From Candidatus Dormiibacterota bacterium (GTDB taxonomy: Bacteria; Chloroflexota; Dormibacteria; Dormibacterales; Dormibacteraceae): a stretch of DNA of 54,302 bases. Where the stretch lies: assembly GCA_003151935.1 (NCBI GenBank), contig PLYZ01000012.1, positions 36,889-91,190 of the forward strand. Reading direction: 5' to 3'. A model generated the notes under the pieces. That model was not told the origin of the DNA, did no database searches, and saw only the letters and a program-made list of their open reading frames with translations. The position numbers and the translations under genes are program-made. Positions 32,978-39,912 of this stretch are shown in pieces (within the stretch, counting starts at the first letter, position 1; each line of letters starts with the position of its first letter).

Positions 32978-33610
32978 CTAGGTCAGCGAATAGATATGCG
33001 GGAGCTCGCGGTACAGGCCCGCGTAGTCGAGGCCGTAGCCGATGACGAACCGGTCGGGGATGACGAAACCGCAGAAGTCGATTTTCACCTCGACGACGCG
33101 TCGCGCCGGCCGGTCGAGCAGCGCCGCGATGCGCAGCGAAGCCGGTCCCATCCGCCGGATGCGCTTGGTGATGGCGCTGACGGTGAGTCCGGAGTCGACG
33201 ATGTCCTCGACCAGCAGCACGTGGCGGCCGACCAGCGGTCCATCCACCATGTGAGCGAGCTGGAGGCGGCCGCTGCTTGTGGTGCCTCCGTGATAGCTGG
33301 ACGCGCGCACGAACTCGAGCTCGGCCGGAATGCTCAAGCTGCGCAGGAGGTCGGCGGCGAAAACCGTGGCGCCCTTGAGGATGACGACCATCACGAGCGG
33401 CGTTTCGATGTCCGCGTAGGTCTCTGAGATCTGGCGTCCGAGCTGCCGCACCCGGCGAGCGATCCGGGTTGAGCTGATCATCGGCTTGCCGGTGGCGGGC
33501 CTGTCCGCGCTTGCTCCCAAGGTCTTCACTGGGATCGGCTTGGTGTTGAGGGGTCCCCGCGAAGTCACGGCGGAGCCTCCGACTTCGTGGGGTACCAGCA
33601 CCTCGGGCAT
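32978..33610 (-). CDS. hpt: Hypoxanthine phosphoribosyltransferase
   Basis: A 210-residue type I phosphoribosyltransferase. PRPP-binding motif HVLLVEDIVDSGLTVSAI, purine-binding VEVKIDFCGFVIPDRFVIGYGLDY, and ASSYHGGTTSSGRLQL are typical of HGPRT. The first 40 residues are an unusual extension, so the real start may be internal (for example MISSTRIA). Before the element inserted, this gene followed the short ALDH by 12 bp; now the element's left end is its upstream DNA. Confidence 0.94.
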   Translation of the reverse strand: MPEVLVPHEVGGSAVTSRGPLNTKPIPVKTLGASADRPATGKPMISSTRIARRVRQLGRQISETYADIETPLVMVVILKGATVFAADLLRSLSIPAELEFVRASSYHGGTTSSGRLQLAHMVDGPLVGRHVLLVEDIVDSGLTVSAITKRIRRMGPASLRIAALLDRPARRVVEVKIDFCGFVIPDRFVIGYGLDYAGLYRELPHIYSLT

Positions 33611-33629
33611 CTACCTTAGATTTTAGACC

Positions 33630-33662
33630 CCGATCGGGTGCCACACGGTCTTCATCTCCATG
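33630..33662. repeat. Left attachment site of the integrated element
   Basis: A 33-bp direct repeat of 43653-43685 with a single mismatch (G33638 versus A43661); the last 24 bp are identical. Read on the minus strand it encodes the last residues of an ALDH, MEMKTVWHPIGV and TAA (stop 33623-33625), i.e. the original 3' end of the short ALDH gene now parted from its body by 10 kb. hpt starts 12 bp after that stop. Confidence 0.85.
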
Positions 33663-33686
33663 TGGATAGTGGATTTACCCGGTAGA

Positions 33687-33721
33687 ACCATTGTGCTACC
33701 GATCATTCCGACCATTGTGCT
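33687..33721. repeat. Left-end direct repeats, candidate integrase arm sites
   Basis: ACCATTGTGCT occurs at 33687-33697 and 33711-33721, 24 bp apart, just inside the left attachment site. The core CATTGTGC is also found twice inside the right end (43554-43606). Such end-restricted repeats are typical of arm-type integrase or excisionase binding sites. Confidence 0.5.
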
Positions 33722-33780
33722 CGATCGGCAGCAGGGGAAATAGGCAGTGAAACCTAACCGGTCGGCGTACTCTAAACCTC

Positions 33781-33990
33781 ATGGACGAAGCAACCGCGTG
33801 GCGCCTATTCAACGAGCAAACAACCAACGACCTATCAGTGGTCATCCGTGGGGAACGGTTGGATGGCGTGATGATTACCGGCCTCAAGCTGCCAGGCAGG
33901 ATGACCTTGCTGCTCCGCACACGAGTTGGGGAGCCAAACCGATATCTGACGGTTGATATCGACCAAGTAGAACTAGCGCCAGAAAAGTAG
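33781..33990 (+). CDS. Small element protein of unknown function, 69 residues
   Basis: Starts MDEATAWRLFNEQTTNDLSV and has a compact alternating beta pattern (VVIRGERLDGVMITGLKL, MTLLLRTRV, YLTVDIDQVELA). No family recognised. TACTCT lies seven bases before the ATG, the leaderless-type arrangement also seen in host genes. It is the leftmost element gene and one of the few on the plus strand, which makes a regulatory role possible but unproven. Confidence 0.6.
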   Translation: MDEATAWRLFNEQTTNDLSVVIRGERLDGVMITGLKLPGRMTLLLRTRVGEPNRYLTVDIDQVELAPEK

Positions 33991-34032
33991 GAGAGCCCAG
34001 GCCAAGTCGACCCAGGCTCCTCCTCGAAACGG

Positions 34033-34224
34033 CTACTTCTTCTTGCGCCTGAATCGGTTGTGCTCGGCGATGATCCGTTTTTGCTCAGGCGTAGACCCTT
34101 GCCAATAAGGGTCACCGCTGAACCTCATCTCCCAGATGAAGTCCTCGATGGCGCGTTTGCCTTCCGGGCTGTCTCCATCGACAAAGGTTCCGTCAGGTAG
34201 CCCGACGATTGTGTGGCGGGTCAC
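34033..34224 (-). CDS. Small element protein, 63 residues
   Basis: Begins MTRHTIVGLPDGTFVDGDSP and ends FRRKKK; the middle EDFIWEMRFSGDPYWQGSTPEQ is helical and aromatic. The ATG overlaps the stop of the upstream gene (ATGA), so it is the last of a coupled three-gene string. Unknown function. Confidence 0.6.
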   Translation of the reverse strand: MTRHTIVGLPDGTFVDGDSPEGKRAIEDFIWEMRFSGDPYWQGSTPEQKRIIAEHNRFRRKKK

Positions 34225-34463
34225 CTGGACTTCAACTTCGCGTTCAGGTAACGCTCGCAGGCGTGCATAAAGCCCATTGCCGCCCCAGAAATGTCGTGCA
34301 TCGCCGCTTCAGGGACAACCTGCCGCCAGTCGGTCACTTCATCAAGACGAGGGTCGATGACGCTCATCGAACCCTCGCTGCTCTCCACCTCGAACCAGCG
34401 CCCATCAGGCAGCGCGAAACTGACTTTGAACTCAGCTTGGTGCACGCCCTTCGAGCCGATCAT
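34221..34463 (-). CDS. Small element protein, 80 residues
   Basis: Begins MIGSKGVHQAEFKVSFALPD; the first half looks like beta strands (FKVSFALPDGRWFEVESSEG), the second like helices ending AMGFMHACERYLNAKLKSR. Overlaps both neighbours by 4 bp (ATGA at each end). Unknown function. Confidence 0.62.
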   Translation of the reverse strand: MIGSKGVHQAEFKVSFALPDGRWFEVESSEGSMSVIDPRLDEVTDWRQVVPEAAMHDISGAAMGFMHACERYLNAKLKSR

Positions 34464-34732
34464 CGAACCGGGTCCCCGTACAGCTTCCGGTAGGAATGGA
34501 CGAACGCCTCAACGTCAGCGACCAGCGGGTCCGCGGTGTCGAGGTTCAGGTGGTCGAGATTGAGGTCGCCCGACCTGACCAGTTTGGCGAAGGCGTCCAG
34601 AGCGCCCACCGCGTCAACCGCACCTTGGAAGAGGCGGTTGGCGGAAAGGGATGCCTCCCAGACGGCCATGGCATCGAAGTCGATTTCGCCGGTGTCGGGG
34701 TCGACAGCGTGCTTTGGAACGGGACGAGACAT
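34460..34732 (-). CDS. Small element protein, 90 residues
   Basis: Start ATG 34732 is fixed by AAAGGAG six bases upstream. The protein begins MSRPVPKHAVDPDTGEIDFD and is mostly acidic and helical. It leads the coupled string 34732-34033. No family recognised. Confidence 0.62.
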   Translation of the reverse strand: MSRPVPKHAVDPDTGEIDFDAMAVWEASLSANRLFQGAVDAVGALDAFAKLVRSGDLNLDHLNLDTADPLVADVEAFVHSYRKLYGDPVR

Positions 34733-34874
34733 GCTGGGCTCCTTTCGCGGCATTGCCGCGCTATCGGTAGCCCTCTTCCCCTGTTACAGGGACCGTGCAT
34801 GTCAAAGACTCACTAGAGGTGGGTACAGGATACCCCTCCGGCGACGCGTCGGTTCAGGCGCTTCCTATTGCCGC

Positions 34875-35075
34875 TCAGACCGCCTGCCAATGTTCGCAGT
34901 GACGACCGTGGACGCGACACCGCCTGACCTCTAGATGATCATTCGACGCGCGGTAGCTGTCGCCGCAGCAGGTGCAGCACGCGCGGTCGCCGTGTACTAG
35001 AAGCGGCGCGTTGCAGAGGGGACACGATCCTTCGACGGCTGAACCGATGGCGCGCTCTGCTTGTTGGTGGAGCAC
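34875..35075 (-). CDS. Small Cys-rich zinc-binding protein, 66 residues
   Basis: Contains CPLCNAPLLVHGDRACCTCCGDSY, a treble-clef or zinc-ribbon-like set, plus CRVHGRHCEHW near the C-terminus; up to eight Cys/His ligands could bind two zinc ions. GTG start 9 bp after the stop of the 56-residue gene. Function unknown; nucleic-acid binding is plausible. Confidence 0.55.
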   Translation of the reverse strand: MLHQQAERAIGSAVEGSCPLCNAPLLVHGDRACCTCCGDSYRASNDHLEVRRCRVHGRHCEHWQAV

Positions 35076-35084
35076 CGTCGGGTA

Positions 35085-35255
35085 TTACGCCTCGTCGTCT
35101 CCTGCTTCGCTTGACTCTTCCGCTGGCACCGGCGCGGTTGGGGTCACGTGCTCGGGTTGAGGGTCCGGCGCAACCGTTGGCGTTTCAGTCTCCGCGGGAA
35201 TGATGCCCTTTTTTTCCCACTGCGTTACTTCTTTCGTTTCGTATTTCTCGCTCAT
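35085..35255 (-). CDS. Small acidic element protein, 56 residues
   Basis: An open frame beginning MSEKYETKEVTQWEKKGIIP, followed by a Pro/Glu/Thr-rich tail ending DDEA. AAAGGAAG lies upstream. The WEKKGIIPAE piece recalls the recognition helix of small excisionase-like proteins, but the rest does not fold like one, so no function is claimed. It begins 5 bp after the DUF6338 stop. Confidence 0.55.
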   Translation of the reverse strand: MSEKYETKEVTQWEKKGIIPAETETPTVAPDPQPEHVTPTAPVPAEESSEAGDDEA

Positions 35256-35260
35256 CTGGC

Positions 35261-35911
35261 TTACTTACTTCCTTTGCCACCTGGGTTGAAGATGTGGATT
35301 GATCTCACGTCGCGGTCGAGTGGAACCAGGACGCCAGCAGTATCCGAAATTGGGTCGCGTGGGGCACCATTGTCGTCTAGTCGCCACTCAACCGCCAGGA
35401 AAATGCCGTGTTGTTCCGGCGACGTGAGGGAGACTCCCGGCGATCCGAATGCGCCGCCGATCTTACGGCCATCTGCGAACTCGACGACCACAAATTTTCC
35501 GTCCAGTGTCTTGTTTAAAGCAGACCAATCCCAAAGCGTGGGCGGAACCGGCTTAGGGACCGCCTGCCGGAACGCCTTAGCCGCCCAGTGGTCCGGGTGC
35601 AGGTCGACCTGACGCACGAGTCGACGCGAAACCCAACCAGCAACAAATGGGGCGACTAGAACAAGAAGGAGCAGCCAAACAGCGGACCACAACACTAGAG
35701 CGGCGAGGTTATTTCGCGCGGGCCATATGAATGCATACGCCGGTGGGCCCAGGAAGGCGAGCAAAACTGCGCTGATGGTCAAGGCTTGAAGGACCAACCG
35801 CAAGTCAGGTTCCAACGGGACTCCTGTCCGACCGTGCGTGGCGAAGTAGATTGTCATGTAGCCGGGCGCGATCGCCAACAGCACGATCAGCGGAAGGAGA
35901 TCAGTTGGCAT
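35261..35911 (-). CDS. DUF6338-type membrane protein
   Basis: A 216-residue protein with three hydrophobic segments (residues 5-25, about 40-62 and 66-92) and a soluble C-terminal domain of about 110 residues: WSALNKTLDGKFVVVEFADG, IGGAFGSPGVSLTSPEQHGIFLAVEW. The combination fits DUF6338, a family common on actinobacterial chromosomes and mobile elements. It is the largest non-replication gene of the left half and could be cargo; a defence role is only a guess. Confidence 0.75.
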   Translation of the reverse strand: MPTDLLPLIVLLAIAPGYMTIYFATHGRTGVPLEPDLRLVLQALTISAVLLAFLGPPAYAFIWPARNNLAALVLWSAVWLLLLVLVAPFVAGWVSRRLVRQVDLHPDHWAAKAFRQAVPKPVPPTLWDWSALNKTLDGKFVVVEFADGRKIGGAFGSPGVSLTSPEQHGIFLAVEWRLDDNGAPRDPISDTAGVLVPLDRDVRSIHIFNPGGKGSK

Positions 35912-35983
35912 ATATCAACTCGGGTTACAGCATCGTACTCAAGTGTGTGTGTGCGTTCCGGTCGTTAACATCGCCGGCCGAAC

Positions 35984-36235
35984 GTGGGTTGGCAGACCCT
36001 GCCGCGCAACTATCTTGAGGAGCAACTAGATTCCCTCGGCCTTGAAAAGGCGCAGGGGTTCGAGACTGGAATCGAGGACCCAGATTCCCTCACCGCGACG
36101 GAGCGCTTGAGTGATTACCCCGACTACCACGCACACGACGAGGACGACTTAGGGCCTGAGTATGAGAAGAACGTGTGCAGGCACGGCACGGAGACCGAGG
36201 ATCCCACCCCAGTGATGGAATCCTCGAAAAGTTAG
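35984..36235 (+). CDS. Possible acidic protein, 83 residues
   Basis: GTG-started frame MGWQTLPRNYLEEQLDSLGL with many Asp/Glu and no recognised domain. TAACAT (35966-35971) is a possible -10. It runs against the minus-strand operon and overlaps the next gene tail-to-tail by 4 bp. Uncertain whether it is expressed. Confidence 0.4.
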   Translation: MGWQTLPRNYLEEQLDSLGLEKAQGFETGIEDPDSLTATERLSDYPDYHAHDEDDLGPEYEKNVCRHGTETEDPTPVMESSKS

Positions 36236-36423
36236 GCGGTCGGCGCGGCGTCAGGCAAGGTCAACCACGCGACGGTCTGCTCCTGAATCTTGATCTTGAT
36301 GTCCGGCGAGTTGCCATACTGCTCCCTTGCCCGCTTCTGCGCGGTTTCGCGGTCAGGTGCGGCGAACGGAATCGTTATCACGGCGCGATACTGCTTGAGC
36401 TCGACCTTCTCTTTGTTTGCCAT
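36232..36423 (-). CDS. Small element protein, 63 residues
   Basis: Begins MANKEKVELKQYRAVITIPF with AAGGAG eight bases before the ATG at 36423. The pattern YRAVITIPFAAPDRETAQKRAREQYG followed by IKIKIQEQ looks like a small alpha/beta fold of the kind often seen for phage-encoded regulators. No specific family recognised. Confidence 0.62.
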   Translation of the reverse strand: MANKEKVELKQYRAVITIPFAAPDRETAQKRAREQYGNSPDIKIKIQEQTVAWLTLPDAAPTA

Positions 36424-36518
36424 CGCATCTACTCCTTGAACTACGCCTGCCTGCATCTATTTTTATAGATTGATGACTGCAGTCGAAAGGCTCAAGCAGT
36501 TCCGCCAACTCTTTTTGT

Positions 36519-36698
36519 TCACCTACTGTTGCGCCTCCGCGCCCTCAGAGACTTGACCCTGCGCGCCTCCTCACGCGGCACGTGGTATTTCCGTCGCCTG
36601 AGTTCGCGCTTCAAACCTGAGTCGTGGAGTTGTTTGACGAACTTCCCTAGTGCCTGGTTGAAGTCGCCGTCTTTGACTTCGACACGGAAGTTGACCAC
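36519..36698 (-). CDS. rpsU: Ribosomal protein bS21 homologue encoded by the element
   Basis: A 59-residue frame (GTG 36698 to TGA 36519). The protein VVNFRVEVKDGDFNQALGKF continues KQLHDSGLKRELRRRKYHVP and ends in an Arg-rich tail ARRRNSR. This is the bS21 layout: short beta strand with VKDG, a first helix AL..F.K...DSG, the ELRRR.YH..P turn and a basic second helix K.LRARRR. bS21 sits on the 30S platform beside the anti-Shine-Dalgarno sequence and affects translation start. Some phages are known to carry bS21 genes. Weak GAGGTG lies just before the GTG. It is probably transcribed with the terminase string, 66 bp downstream of the 83-residue gene. Confidence 0.85.
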   Translation of the reverse strand: MVNFRVEVKDGDFNQALGKFVKQLHDSGLKRELRRRKYHVPREEARRVKSLRARRRNSR

Positions 36699-36764
36699 GT
36701 CACCTCACAACCTCGATGGTGGAGGCGAGCGCCTGGGAGCAACTCACCACCACCACCGAGGCGG

Positions 36765-37016
36765 TCACTTCTCGTGGTGGCAATACGCGGTCCCATAGGC
36801 CTTGACAAGGGCGTCGTGTGCCGCCTGCGCCTCTTCCTTGGCGCTCATGGCAGAACGCGATCTCGCCGGCAGCACTCGCGTCTTTCTTTCGTTTTGACGC
36901 GATATGCGGCCTTTGACCTTTTCCGCCTCGATCTGACGCGAGAGTGCGTCCACTTCTTCCTCGAAGTGCAGCGCACGCACCTCGTCTGGCAGCATCGACA
37001 AGATGCGGTGAGTCAT
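36765..37016 (-). CDS. Small helical element protein, 83 residues
   Basis: Mostly one long charged helix (FEEEVDALSRQIEAEKVKGRISRQNERK, then AMSAKEEAQAAHDALVKAYG), probably a coiled coil. The ATG overlaps the stop of the upstream zinc-protein gene (ATGA). Function unknown. A GGTGG/CCACC hairpin lies in the gap between its stop and bS21. Confidence 0.62.
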   Translation of the reverse strand: MTHRILSMLPDEVRALHFEEEVDALSRQIEAEKVKGRISRQNERKTRVLPARSRSAMSAKEEAQAAHDALVKAYGTAYCHHEK

Positions 37017-37600
37017 CGCTTGTTCTTCTCCCTTTCGTAGTTGGCGAGCGTCCTGTCGATCTCCGCGACCAGACCACGCAGAACCGGTACTAGCGCGGTC
37101 ATCTTCAGTGGGTCGATGATCCTCAACTCGTAGTCGCCCGACTCAGTGAACTGGTGCAGGGCGGCCTGCAAGAAGCCGAAGACTTCGTGGTTCGTCTCGT
37201 TGACGTTGACGAGCTGGTGAAGCTGCGCGTCTGCTTCCTGCAAGCGGTTGACGGAGTCGATCAGAGTGGTTCGCAGCGAGCGCAGTACGAACAGGTCAAC
37301 TGCGGTTGCTGCGACCTTGGGCTTGGGCGGTTCCACGACCTCGCTGATGCCTCTGCCCATGATGGTCATTGCAGTTGGGCGCACGGCTGTCTCGGTGAAC
37401 GTGAACGAGCGGCAACCGTCTTGGTGGCAGAGGTCGGGACCGATCCACTCCTTGTGGCACACGTCGCAGGTGCGCTTGACTCGACCGAGCGAGACGTTCT
37501 CCGCGACGGCGGTACGTTCCTCGATCACGCTGCCTGGTTCGCGTACGCCTCCGCGAGAAGGCCCTTGGGCGATCAGTTTCTCGTCAGTCGGAGTGGTCAT
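37013..37600 (-). CDS. Element protein with a four-ligand zinc site, 195 residues
   Basis: Starts MTTPTDEKLIAQGPSRGG; residues about 45-70 carry CDVCHKEWIGPDLCHQDGC, a CxxC...CxxxxxC zinc finger; the rest is helical (FVLRSLRTTLIDSVNRLQEA and following). ATG 37600 overlaps the upstream stop. Its place between the terminase small subunit and bS21 suggests a packaging, regulatory or structural helper. Not recognised as a known family. Confidence 0.62.
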   Translation of the reverse strand: MTTPTDEKLIAQGPSRGGVREPGSVIEERTAVAENVSLGRVKRTCDVCHKEWIGPDLCHQDGCRSFTFTETAVRPTAMTIMGRGISEVVEPPKPKVAATAVDLFVLRSLRTTLIDSVNRLQEADAQLHQLVNVNETNHEVFGFLQAALHQFTESGDYELRIIDPLKMTALVPVLRGLVAEIDRTLANYEREKNKR

Positions 37601-37794
37601 TCGTCCTCGGTGCTCCAGCCCGTCGAAGGTACCCCGCCCAGAACGCCTGGCGTCGATGGACCCAGGTCGTGTCGCACGTCTGGCGCCTGGATTGCAGGAT
37701 CGTCGTGTTTGGTCGGTTGCGATGGCGGCGGCACCCACGGCAGCTCGCTGTCTCGACTTCCAGGCGCTGGTCGTAGTTCTGGTCGGTCAGACAT
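37597..37794 (-). CDS. Small Pro-rich element protein, 65 residues
   Basis: Starts MSDRPELRPAPGSRDSELPW; Pro, Ser and Asp rich and probably disordered. ATG 37794 is chosen because AAGGAG lies six bases upstream; it overlaps the terminase stop by 8 bp. Unknown function. Confidence 0.55.
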   Translation of the reverse strand: MSDRPELRPAPGSRDSELPWVPPPSQPTKHDDPAIQAPDVRHDLGPSTPGVLGGVPSTGWSTEDE

Positions 37795-38260
37795 TCTTGA
37801 CTCCTTGGTAGGCAAAGGGGTTGGGTGCTTGCTCCTTCCTTTTCGTCAGGCCGAGGCGGACTTCGTCGGCCGGCATAAGCCCAAAGGCGGCCAAGTAACC
37901 CCTCAGGTTCCGCGACGCCTCTTCGACTACGCCGATCGCTGGGTGCCGCGCCTTGTCAGGATCTCGCCCAAGAACGCCCTCAGTTCGGATGATCCGCGTG
38001 GCGGTCATCATCCGCGCGTAGGTTTCTGCCATCGCGACAAGGCCTGGAACGTTTGACTCTCCGACTATTTCTAGGCGTTCGAGTTCTGGAACGACTTTGT
38101 CCCAGAAGTCAGAGGCATCCCCTGACAGGTCAGTCGGTTTCTGAACCCCACCTTTGGCGAAGGGAGGTGGTACGACGATCTTGTGTCCGCCTCGGTCGAA
38201 ACCAGGAGCTGACTGAGTCAGGATCTTTAACTTGTATGGAACTGGTTTGCGACCTCGCAT
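37787..38260 (-). CDS. Phage terminase small subunit, P27-like
   Basis: A 157-residue protein starting MRGRKPVPYKLKIL, the usual opening of P27-family small terminases, followed by PPPFAKGGVQKPTDLSGDASDFWDKVVPELERLEIV, then the helical MAETYARMMTATRIIRTEGVLG and HPAIGVVEEASRNLRGYLAAFGLMPADEVRLGL. Small terminases recognise the pac/cos site for DNA packaging. No large subunit is present, so the element would need a helper phage's terminase, which is how PICI satellites redirect packaging. ATG 38260 is picked over a TTG 132 bases upstream. Confidence 0.85.
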   Translation of the reverse strand: MRGRKPVPYKLKILTQSAPGFDRGGHKIVVPPPFAKGGVQKPTDLSGDASDFWDKVVPELERLEIVGESNVPGLVAMAETYARMMTATRIIRTEGVLGRDPDKARHPAIGVVEEASRNLRGYLAAFGLMPADEVRLGLTKRKEQAPNPFAYQGVKNV

Positions 38261-38346
38261 CGAATTCCATTTTTGAGGCCGCTCCGGTTCAGTCGCAACC
38301 TCGCTTAGGGCCCTTGGAATCGTTGGTTTCGCGTTAGCATGCGAGG

Positions 38347-38658
38347 ATGCCGATGTGGCTCGATCGTCAACCCGACGGCCTTCGGTGGCCAATGAGATTT
38401 GGCTATGTCATGGTCGCAAATCGATGTTGGATGGTCTATGTTCCCGCGATCTTGATTACAGCTCTCGCCTGGTGGGAGCACGGGCGAATAGTGTGGCAAC
38501 TCGCATTGCTCGGGCCTGATTGGCTCGATCTCGTAGTTAATGGCTTGCCGATTTTTCAGGCAGCTTCGGCCTTCGTCGTTGTTCTGCTTTTGATACTCGC
38601 CGGTGCACGCGCCGGGTGGCAGGAAGGCATTCGCCCAATAAAGTCGGCCAGAGGCTAG
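38347..38658 (+). CDS. Small membrane protein, 103 residues
   Basis: Two hydrophobic helices, about residues 27-45 and 72-90, with a charged end GARAGWQEGIRPIKSARG. TAGCAT lies six bases before the ATG, so the mRNA is probably leaderless. It is divergent from the terminase string. Unknown function. Confidence 0.55.
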   Translation: MPMWLDRQPDGLRWPMRFGYVMVANRCWMVYVPAILITALAWWEHGRIVWQLALLGPDWLDLVVNGLPIFQAASAFVVVLLLILAGARAGWQEGIRPIKSARG

Positions 38659-38745
38659 ACAACGACCTCCTGCACGAACAGTGAGCGGTCGGCACGGCAA
38701 TAGCAGAGGGAGATTGAGGCGCAGTTTCGAACCGCTCAGTTTTGA

Positions 38746-39714
38746 GTGGAAGAGAGGGAGGGCGGGGCGCCTGGTGACTTGACTGCATCGGATTTTCAAC
38801 TGACCCGGGGTGTCGTCCAACCAGACAGCAAGATCCGTCTCAGGTACCTTCCACTCGGTGACCTTGTGGGCAGAAAGTCGCGTCGAAAAGATCAACGACC
38901 TCCGAGGCCAAAAGGACCTATTCCTTCGGCGGCACCTGTCGCCGCGCCTCCAAGGGTTACCGCTTCACTGAGCCCCAGCCACCGCCGAAAGCTGGATTGG
39001 GCCCAGGCCCACATCCGCAAAGCAGCAACACTTATCGACACATGGCGGCGGGGGGGCTACAGAGTTTTTCGAGAACCCCAACGCGGCACTAACTTCACGC
39101 TCTACGCAGAAATGCTGAAGCCCCTTCCAGAAGATCTGCCTCTGGTCGTGGGAGATGCTCTCCACAACCTAAGGGATAGCCTCGACCACATCATTTTCAC
39201 CCTCTCGCAAAAGAACCCAGCGATGGCTACGCCGAAGGGTGAGGAGAGCCCACAATTCCCTGTCCACGACTTAGCGACTGACATCCTCGACCGGGGCATC
39301 AAGTTTCTTACGTGGCAAGCAAGCGCTGAGGTTTGCGATTTGGCTCCTGACCCAGCTCGGCAACCGAATCTTCAGCACCTGTTGTGGTTGCTCGACGCAC
39401 TGAACAACCGAGAGAAGCATCGAGAAGTGGCGTTCAAACCGCTGGCCAAGCCGGGCATTAGCCAGTTAGGCATTGGTAACGCTCAAATAGATTCCCTGGA
39501 AATCTTCGGCGACAAGACTCTCGAACTTGGCGCCATGCCTGTGGCGTTGCTGGCATTCCGAGGCTCCCTTCTACAGGCGCAGATGACTCAGACCGTGAAC
39601 GTTATGTTCGACAAGGGGGTCGAGGTAGCCGACCATGAGGTCATCTCCACCCTCCAGTCGTTCCACGACCACATCCGCGACGTTGTGTTCCAGCGATTGG
39701 AACCGTTCCTTTAA
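38746..39714 (+). CDS. Hypothetical element protein, up to 322 residues
   Basis: The conserved-looking part starts near residue 78 (LSPSHRRKLDWAQAHIRKAA) and includes PLPEDLPLVVGDALHNLRDSLDHIIF, a pattern found in a widespread uncharacterised family often on mobile DNA. The first 75 residues are Pro/Arg-rich, so the real start may be the GTG near 38866. It ends just before the iteron array. Role unknown; a cargo gene is possible. Confidence 0.68.
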   Translation: MEEREGGAPGDLTASDFQLTRGVVQPDSKIRLRYLPLGDLVGRKSRRKDQRPPRPKGPIPSAAPVAAPPRVTASLSPSHRRKLDWAQAHIRKAATLIDTWRRGGYRVFREPQRGTNFTLYAEMLKPLPEDLPLVVGDALHNLRDSLDHIIFTLSQKNPAMATPKGEESPQFPVHDLATDILDRGIKFLTWQASAEVCDLAPDPARQPNLQHLLWLLDALNNREKHREVAFKPLAKPGISQLGIGNAQIDSLEIFGDKTLELGAMPVALLAFRGSLLQAQMTQTVNVMFDKGVEVADHEVISTLQSFHDHIRDVVFQRLEPFL

Positions 39715-39747
39715 GCCGACGGGGTGTGTAAATCTCCGCCGACCGTC

Positions 39748-39912
39748 ACGCTTCGAACCGGCTGATCGGAAGCGTGCATCCGTATAGCTACATACACTTA
39801 GACCAGCACGGATTCCGAACGGAAGCGTGTCGAAGCGTTATCCCGGTGGCGTAACGCTTCGAACTGGGATAACGCTTCCGATCAACCGTCACGCTTCCCG
39901 GCCTCACGCTTC
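39748..39912. other. Iteron array, candidate replication origin of the element
   Basis: The heptamer ACGCTTC or its reverse GAAGCGT occurs eight times in 165 bp: forward at 39748, 39854, 39872, 39891 and 39906; reverse at 39769, 39822 and 39832. A 13-bp inverted repeat (39832-39844 / 39866-39878) is built from them. An AT-richer stretch (39777-39800) lies between the first and second groups. The array sits directly 3' of the RepA-like ATPase gene, where origins lie in SaPI-type satellites. Confidence 0.65.

Noticed and set aside
31940-33427. Open frame of 495 codons on the plus strand opposite add and hpt
   Set aside because: Low-complexity Arg/Glu/His-rich product with no family, opposite two well-supported enzymes.
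33747-33956. 69-codon plus-strand frame starting MKPNRSAYSK
   Set aside because: Overlaps the better frame 33781-33990, which has a -10 hexamer at the right distance and a foldable product.
36529-36798. 89-codon plus-strand frame in the element
   Set aside because: It is antisense to the bS21 homologue and has no protein-like features; the minus-strand frame matches a known fold.
37601-37738. Upstream extension of the 195-residue zinc protein to 241 residues
   Set aside because: The added part is out-of-frame reading of the Pro-rich gene; ATG 37600 with the ATGA overlap is the better start.
39715-39903. Iteron region as a CRISPR array
   Set aside because: The repeats are 7-10 bp, in both orientations and unevenly spaced; there are no uniform spacers and no cas genes in the window.
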